Assembly (NCBI RefSeq): GCF_964355755.1
Contig: NC_092670.1
Span: forward strand, 5,357,001 to 5,421,000
Source: Antedon mediterranea
Lineage: Eukaryota > Echinodermata > Crinoidea > Comatulida > Antedonidae
Direction: 5' to 3'
DNA length: 64,000 bases
Shown here: in pieces, positions 56,736-64,000 of the stretch
How positions within the stretch are numbered: position 1 is the first letter of the stretch
How the letters are laid out: each line of letters starts with the position of its first letter
Program-made: the position numbers and the translations under genes
The notes under the pieces: generated by a model
What the model was told of the DNA's origin: nothing
The model's database searches: none
What the model saw: only the letters and a program-made list of their open reading frames with translations

Positions 56736-59700
56736 ATGTTAACATTAATTCATCTGAAGGTTTTAGCAATATTATCAATTTATATTTTTATAGCACAGGT
56801 AAGTGTTTTGTTTGCTTTATTTTAGAATTGTCTAGCCTAGCTAGGGCCTAGCTAGATAGGCTAGGCTAGGCCTCTAGGTAGGCCTAATGTCTTTATTATC
56901 AATCAGTAAGAAGGCGAGGCCTAGTAGGGTAGCCTAGGTTATGTACACTGTGTGTGTGTGACAATTTGCTGTACATGTAAACTGTAAGCTTATTAGACCT
57001 AGATAAGCCTACATTTTAAGGAACATTACTGTATATAGTTAGGGACTGGCATATATTTTTTAATTTATCTTTCTGCATTTGAATAGTGTTCAGTTTGAAA
57101 GAGTATATAATCGTAAGCATTTTAAACTTTAAATCAACAAAATTGATTGAGTATTTAGAAAGTTATGAATAAAATAAGGTGTAAAAATTTGGCACCATCA
57201 CTAGGCCTACTATGCTTTGTTTACATAGGAATCCCCACCCCGCGTTTGTGACCTTGTACACAAATAGTCACTGGGTGAAAATACTACTAAAACACATATA
57301 AATACATTTTATGAACATATTTTTAATTAGAAAGTTGATGGTGACAAATATATATTTGCATAGTACCACATTTTGTTTGGAAATTGTGTCAAAATCACAA
57401 AAATAAGATAGAAAGTACTTATTTTATGTTTACCCGGCGCTAGTTCCGTTTCGCACCTGTCATTTATTTCGACTCAAAATGTGTTAAGAAACTTTATCGC
57501 GAGTACCACACCTTAGAATTAGGCCTCAAAAATACTTTTACGAAGGAGATCACACAAAAAGTAAAAAATAAATGCTTTAAATTGATGAATTTACAGACGT
57601 GTTTCTCGCACATCGGTTCATCAATTTCGCATACGCCATGTTCAATGTTGTTGTTTCTATGGAGCGCCAAAGGAGCAATCATAATAGAGGGCTAAAAACT
57701 CAATATAATGCGTATATTTAATGCATTTATTGGTGAAAATTACGTTCAATTTTACTATACTGTATTTTGTCAATGTCAATGCAACAAAACCCTAGGCCTA
57801 AATCAGCATCACTACCATGGAGTAATCACTACCTAGCCTAGGCCTAATAAGACTAAGAGGAATATTATTTAGATCATTGAGGTATAAATAAAAACTACAG
57901 TACATGTAATATGATGATGAATTTGTCGATTTTCATTCTTAAAAGTTAACGAAAACTGCGAAAACCATGTACAGTATCAACAGTAACATTTTTTTTTGCA
58001 TTGACATTGACAAAATATATTAAAATTGAACGTAATTTTCACCAATAAATGCATTAAATATACGCATTATATTGAGTTTTTAGCCCTCTATTATGATTGC
58101 TCTTTTGGCGCTCCATAAAAACTACAACATTGAACATGGCGTATGGAACCGATGTGCGAGAAACACGTCTGTAAATTCATCACTTTAAAGCATTTATTTT
58201 TTACTTTTTGTGTGATCTCCTTCGTAAAAGTATTTTTGAGGCCTAATTCTAAGGTGTGGTACTCACGATAAAGTTTCTTAACACATTTTGAGTCGAAATA
58301 AATGACAGGTGCGAAACGGAACTAGCGCCGTTTACCCTCTCCCCGGACTGCGCGAATGTCCCGGAGGAATACCCCCACCTCAGCCAGGCTGTGTGATGAC
58401 GTCATCAGGCACTTCGCGGCCTAGAATTGCTTACTCACCAAGCATCAGGTGATTAAAAACCTTTTGTGATCCAATATAGGTGATATTTATGTAAAACCAA
58501 AAATTTTACTAACATTTCGAGCCCAAAATAAAATGTCATCGCGAAGACATGTGGGCAAAGGAATTTCAAATTTTTCATCGGAATTTTCCGGAAAAGATCG
58601 TACAGTCATTCGTTTTTTCTGAATAGCCAATCAGAGTTCGTAAATTCATGCGCAAGTTGACCCCTTTTTAACAGGTTAAGGGTCGCACTTGTCTATTCCC
58701 TAAATATGTCTGCTGCCCTCTAGCGGTTTTGCTAGTCGCTAATATAGTGATTATGATGTGTACATATTCTTTGTCATCAATCTTTTTCATTTAAATATTT
58801 ATTTATTAGAAAAACAAATGAAAGACAAAGTTTCATGGCTATCATTATCAATAGCATGGCCTAAAAAGAACGCCGTGGCTAAAGATACGGTACCGTATTC
58901 TAACTTCTGTTTATTAAAGGTACGGTAAAATTGCATTACGTCATAATCACCCAAATGGGGTGCTGGTACGTGTGTGACGTCATCGTATAAGGACTTTGGA
59001 TTTTTTTCATATCGCGAAAACATTGATCAACCGCATTTTCTTTATGCTTCATTTATCGCCGTCCTGTGTGACAAAAACTAAATGTAGCCTACGTCTGTTA
59101 TTATTATTGAAAAGCCAAAACATGTTGATTTTAATTCTAGAATACAGAAAACCGTTTCAAAAGAGGCCTAGGCCTACTTACTACGTACTATAACCTCATA
59201 TAAGTTTGTTTGTGTAAGGAAAGCGATGCCAGGCTGCATTGATGACCGAATAAATATTATTATTATTATTATTATTATGTGTGCGCTGATTTCTGTGACT
59301 CAGCCCCGAAATCATAGTATTTGTTGAGGGCCCCTTTATTGTCCGCATTTGCTTGTTGCATTGTAAACAAAGTTTAATAAAAAATATACTGTAGGCCTAA
59401 ATAGGCCATTTGGAATAAAAATTAAAACCCTCACACATCCATGCAGCCTGGCGCCGCCGACAGGAATTCTCTACATACAACAGATGCGATATGAAAAAAA
59501 ATCGAAAGTCCTTATACGATGACGTCACACACACGTACCAGCACCCCATTGGCTGATTATGACGTAATACAATTTTACCGTACCTTTAGTAAACAGAAGT
59601 TAGAATACGGTACCGTATCTTTAGCCACGGCGTAAAAAAACCTTGTGTGATTGCTGAACGTGCATACTTTAGCATTGTTTTTTTTTTAAATTGAGGTAAA

Positions 59701-62596
59701 CTAATAACTAAAATAACCCGAATTATTATGTACAGTACAAGTAATAAGTAAAATAATAAAACAAGCCATATCAAGTCACTAATCCTTATAGGTGGTATTA
59801 ATTTCTACCAGTATGTCAGACCATACCCTCATGATGTTGAAATTCAAACTTTCTAGTAAGAACTTTAAACCATTAGAAAGTAACTGATTCATGTAACTTT
59901 CAAATTGCTGGCAGTGAGTGTGTAACATCATCTGGATGCTATCAATTAGGCCGCATTCATCAGATTTATATAACATTCAATTTTGTTTTTGTTGGGTTCG
60001 AAAAATGAAAGGAGAATTTGATCAAATCTTAAATTTGTTGCTTCTTGAAATTGAATCAGAAAATCTGAAAATTAAGTAGGTTAGGATAATATTAAAAGTA
60101 GTGCATAACTGTAGTTTTATTTCTTAATTTAAAAGGATGTAAATTGTGCCCTAAAAATAGGCCTACTGAAATTTTAAGTTACATAGTACAACCCCTTCAA
60201 TTGTAAGATAACTTATTTTGATAAACCCATAAACCATTATGTAATGCTGGGTCAATACAATTTATAATCAGTATAGCACTCTCTACTATCTATTCTAGGT
60301 GCCAATATTTGTTTAAATATAACAACTGTCAGTGCCATTGAGATATAATTGGCCTACAGTATTTCAAAATCTCTTGGAATAGGTTCTTTGAAAGAAAACA
60401 TTATACAAAGCATTGCAATGCAATTTGTTACATTTAGGATTTAAGATTGGGTGTCAATCTTATATAAATGACCCTTGGCCTTTCAAGTACAGTTGTGTTA
60501 TTGATTTTAATAAAAACTAAATTGTTCATAATTTCCACACCGTCAATGATTAATTTAAGCACTTTTTACTATAAAAAATTTCACATTTTAAGTTAAGACA
60601 TGTTTTCAAAAGAATAATATTTATTATTTTTAATTATGTTTTAGTAACATGGTTATTAGCATTTAGATTTTTTCCCAAATGTTCAAATTTAATGAAATTG
60701 TTTTTCTTTCTTGTAACAGAGTGCTAAAGTTATTCATGAACCAGGCCGATGTATATGGTACGATCAATGCGGAACAAATCCTGATACAGGCAAGCCAGTA
60801 AACTGCTTTTATAATGGCAAAGCAAAGCCTCTAATGGATCCAGAAGGACTTAAAATTCTGAATGATCTCTGTCCATGGTTAGTAACTGGTGACCACCCAC
60901 TGACATGCTGTTCAACATCACAGATGAAGACATTTCAAGGAAGTCTCCAAGTTCCCCAGCAGACGTTCGCAAGATGTCCTTCATGTTATCGTAACTTTGC
61001 CAACCTCTACTGTATGATGACATGCAGTCCTGATAACAGTCTTTTTGTAAATCCAACGAAAGTTATAAATGTCACAGATTCTTCTTATTTGAAAATTGAA
61101 AAACTGACCCCAAAGGACATCGGTCAAGATGTAACCAATGAGGAAATTAAAGAAACAAAAGTACTTGCCGCAGAAAATTCCCCGAAAAACATCACCAATT
61201 CTACTACCGCCATCACTTCCATCGATTACATTTTAGCACATGATTACGCTGATGGATTCTATAATTCTTGCTACCATGTCAACTTTCCAAGTTCAAATGT
61301 GAAAGCATTATCTCTTTTCTGCGGTCTTTGTGGCGGCTATGATAAATGCGCACCAGAATGTTTCCTCAATTTCATGGGTGACATCAACAATGGACAGACA
61401 CCGTTTGCCATTAATTTCACAATCACCGATAATCCACTTCCAGATAACATGGTAGCCGCTAACCACACTGCTCATAAATGTAGTGAGGGCGTAGGCAACA
61501 GCTCACTACCTTGCAGTTGTCAGGATTGCCCGGCAACGTGTCCACCATCGCCACCACGTCCAATGCCCACACCGCCGTGTATGGTAGGTAAATTAGGCTG
61601 TGTCACTTTTGCTATGATAATGGGTTTTATTGCTTTTGTAATGGTTTTTACCTTGGCGTTTATATGCTGTGTAAAATCTAACAAATGTCACCAAGGAACC
61701 TCGCTTAACGCAGCAAATGAGGATATATTTTATCGTAAGCCAGCGATCACAGAGAAAGATGTCGGATGTCGGGAATCTATTGGACAGAAAGAACAGCAGA
61801 TGCTCAACATGCTATTCCAAAAGTGGGGAACGATGTGTGCTGGTCATCCGTTTGTCGTTCTCTTCATCGGACTTGTCGTCATTTGTGGAGCGGGTATTGG
61901 CATCAGACAGTTTATAGTCATCACAGATCCAGTTGAATTGTGGTCACCACCAAAGAGCCAGTCAAGATTGGAGAAGAACTACTTCGATGACAACTTTGGA
62001 CCTTTCTATCGCACGGAACAACTCATTATCACAGCTCCATCATTTCATGCAAAACCATATGAAACCTACCAAGGTGAGACCATTCCATTCGGACCAGTCT
62101 TACAGAAAGAAATTTTGCACCAGGTTAGTGATATTCACTGCTACAGTACTGTACCCGAACTAATACCCTACTTATATTTACATCTGGACTGGGACAATGA
62201 CACCAAATTAAATCCCTTACAATTACATAATGTGATATTATTACACTACTAAGACCCCATTGTCGTAGATGATTTGATTAACATTTCTCTTTTTATTGTA
62301 TTGATGAACTAAAATGTACTGTGCTTTTGTGGGTGGTGAAAATGAAACCTTTGTTTATTTTCTTCCTAAAAGGTTTTGGATCTTCAAGATAGCATTGCGA
62401 ATCTGAAAGTTCCTTATAAAGACTCAACCATCACCTTAGACGATATCTGTTACAAGCCTCTATCTGAGAACTGTACCATAATGAGCGTCCTTAACTATTG
62501 GCAGAATAGCCATAAAGAACTGGACAGGGTACAGAAGGACCAGCAAGGATTCTGGACAGTGGCAGACTATCATGACCACTTTATGGCATGCATTGT
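56736..62596 (+). CDS. NPC1: NPC intracellular cholesterol transporter 1, 5' part (first 3 exons)
   Basis: Late-endosome/lysosome membrane protein that takes cholesterol from NPC2 and exports it. Exons 56736-56798 (21 codons), 60720-62123 (468 codons, unusually large) and 62373-62596 (phase 2 end); the gene runs off the right edge. Residues 1-21 are a signal peptide (LKVLAILSIYIFIAQ). The Cys-rich sterol-binding N-terminal domain follows (CIWYDQCGTN, CPWLVTG, CCSTSQM, CPSCYRNFANLYCMMTCSP) with several NxS/T sites. A proline-rich linker (PPSPPRPMPTPP) precedes TM1 at about 314-339 and TM2 at about 398-416. Next comes TDPVELWSPPKSQSRLEKNY, a hallmark of NPC1-type proteins, and then lumenal domain 2. 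NPC1L1 is possible but that split is vertebrate; an invertebrate pro-orthologue is likelier. Confidence 0.95.
57436..58329. mobile_element. Long-TIR element, about 340-bp arms, 8-bp target-site duplication (NPC1 intron 1)
   Basis: Left arm 57436-57783 and right arm about 57997-58329 are near-identical inverted copies (ends ggcgctagttcc / ggaactagcgcc). They differ by a few substitutions and small indels (the left arm has an extra tcatcaatttcg-like block near 57620). The spacer is about 210 bp. The direct repeat GTTTACCC flanks it exactly (57428-57435 and 58330-58337). No transposase. An 8-bp duplication fits hAT, Merlin or MULE-type elements. Confidence 0.93.
58870..59633. mobile_element. Second long-TIR element, about 160-bp arms (NPC1 intron 1)
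   Basis: acgccgtggctaaagatacg at 58870 is mirrored by gtatctttagccacggcgt ending at 59633. The arms continue through tacggtaccgtattctaac, gacgtcatcgtataagga and a tatga/tcata end, to about 59025 and from about 59488. The spacer includes a LINE-like tail (gaccgaataaatattattat, 59247-59280). The target duplication is obscured by A-runs. Confidence 0.85.
59252..59279 (+). repeat. (TTA)n microsatellite
   Basis: About eight att/tta units directly after gaccgaataaat, typical of a CR1/Daphne-like LINE 3' end. Confidence 0.85.
59634..60719 (+). other. Remainder of NPC1 intron 1
   Basis: AT-rich, without recognisable genes or elements. It ends in tttctttcttgtaacag before exon 2. Confidence 0.6.
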
Positions 62597-64000
62597 GTAA
62601 GTTAGTTTTATTCAATAATAATCATACTACAGGGAAAAATTCTTAATTTGAAACTTTAGCAATATTGCTATCAAACTGAATTTTGTGATACGAAACATAG
62701 TATAGTTTTGTATTGAATGTTTTGTACACATTTTATAATGTGTAGTGTAACTTGTAAGGTAGTTTTGTATAGCTTGTTGATGTGCTACACCTAGTGAAAT
62801 AATTCTCTGCAATATAATTCTTGTTTCTCAAACTTTGTGCTTTGAAGACCTTTTGAAACTTTTTATTTGCACTTGATTTGGTAGTGGTATTATAGAGAAT
62901 AATCTATGTTATATCCATTAAACCAGGAAATGTGTAAGTGCAATAAAAGTACTTTTAGCTACTAAATCCTCTTAAACACCTTTTTGTTCTCAAATTAACA
63001 ATTGCTAGAATATCCAGCAAGTCATTGATGATTGCAATATATATTCTAATACTATACTTGGAATTTAGATTTCATTTAGCCTCGTCTGTACCATGGAGTG
63101 ACTGGCCACTTTTTAGCCCATCTTAAACTTGAAAATCATGACTTACAGTTTATCTCCTTTTAATTTTTTTTTTTGTATCTTTTTGTCTTTCCTTTTTGTA
63201 AAAAGTTCATCAATCCATATTATATTTGTAAAAAAACTAAATAATTTTATGGTGTCTTATATAATTATATTATAAGATGATGGCCTATTAGTTATTACCA
63301 ATAGGCCAAAAAGATTGAGTATATACAGTAGGAAACATTTTTTATAAACCAAGTTTCCTTTTTCTCTAGATGACCTTTTAAACAGATCAATGTGTTTCTC
63401 CATTTCATTGTCTGTTGAACTTTGATCTAAAAATTCATCAATGATCAACTTTAGCAGAAACTGCAATGGGATCTACTAAACCTCCCTGCATAAGTTGAAT
63501 AATTGATTATTAGTCAGTGACTCATGACGTTATTTATCAGGCCACACTCTATTTGAATAGTGACTTATGTAACCTGTAGCTGGTATTAGCTTGTTTTGGC
63601 TACTATAATCTCCAACCTTTGATTATACAATCTAGTACATTGGGAAATGTATTAGCTGTTACCATTAGGTTTTTGTCATAGCTAATAGATAATAAAAAAT
63701 TACCTACCTACTGTACCACTTTGTTATAATATAAATAACAATAAAATGTACATTTTTACTGATACTGTATTACTATAGTTAGGTTATTGAATGTTCTCAT
63801 CAATTTGAAAACTACAATTCCTCTTTTGGGGCATCCCTATTCATGTGATTTTTAAGCGGAAACATTCTCTTGTAAATGAACGATTGATAGAAAACACTGT
63901 CACCTTAATAGGAATTTTATTGTACTTTAGGACAAACAAGCATAATTTTTATACAGTGTGAATAACAATATTGAATGTAACCAGGGAAACAAAATGCTAT
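62597..64000 (+). other. NPC1 intron 3 (incomplete)
   Basis: Begins gtaagt at 62597. I find no further NPC1 coding sequence up to the window edge, so the next exon lies outside. AT-rich; nothing else recognised. Confidence 0.6.

Overview
This is a eukaryotic, intron-containing, strongly AT-rich window from an animal genome. The gene set (an AGO-clade Argonaute, NPC1, a CCDC127-like protein, poly-C2H2 zinc-finger genes), small introns full of miniature inverted-repeat elements, CR1-like LINE debris and abundant aggcctaggcct simple sequence suggest a marine invertebrate deuterostome, most likely an echinoderm. The taxon is inference. Exon boundaries were derived by hand from GT/AG sites and reading-frame continuity.

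Layout. (1) 415-22890 (+): a complete Argonaute gene, 23 coding exons and 930 codons, with an intact DEDH slicer tetrad. Its introns hold six copies of one palindromic MITE family, a 1.7-kb element with a 6-bp target-site duplication, and other repeats. (2) 22891-28100: gene-free 3' flank (possibly long 3' UTR) with minisatellites, several MITEs and a LINE 3' remnant. (3) 28145-28900 (-): a two-exon CCDC127-like gene. (4) 29833-31005: a homogeneous 14-bp satellite of about 84 copies. (5) 33938-36544 (-): an intact 868-aa, 17-finger C2H2 protein with a probable 5' UTR exon near 38.4-38.55 kb. (6) 38.8-46 kb: transposon-rich region with a dead LINE reverse transcriptase, two copies of a 0.55-kb MITE and a 2.4-kb element with about 110-bp terminal inverted repeats that contains one of those MITEs and a 75-bp minisatellite. 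(7) 47.1-50.6 kb (+): a C2H2 array built from near-identical 84-bp units, broken by a 5-bp insertion. (8) 51295-54126 (+): a divergent intact 943-aa, roughly 21-finger gene. (9) 54817-55202: a nested palindrome. (10) 56736 to beyond the right edge (+): the 5' part of NPC1, whose 3.9-kb first intron carries two long inverted-repeat elements, one with a perfect 8-bp target-site duplication and arms of about 340 bp.

The genes do not form a pathway. The recurring theme is dense fold-back DNA inside transcribed introns beside an Argonaute gene and expanding zinc-finger arrays, which are plausible parts of small-RNA and KZFP-like control of mobile DNA. That link is inference; the sequence shows only the components. 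No tRNA/rRNA genes, CRISPR arrays or prokaryotic features were seen.
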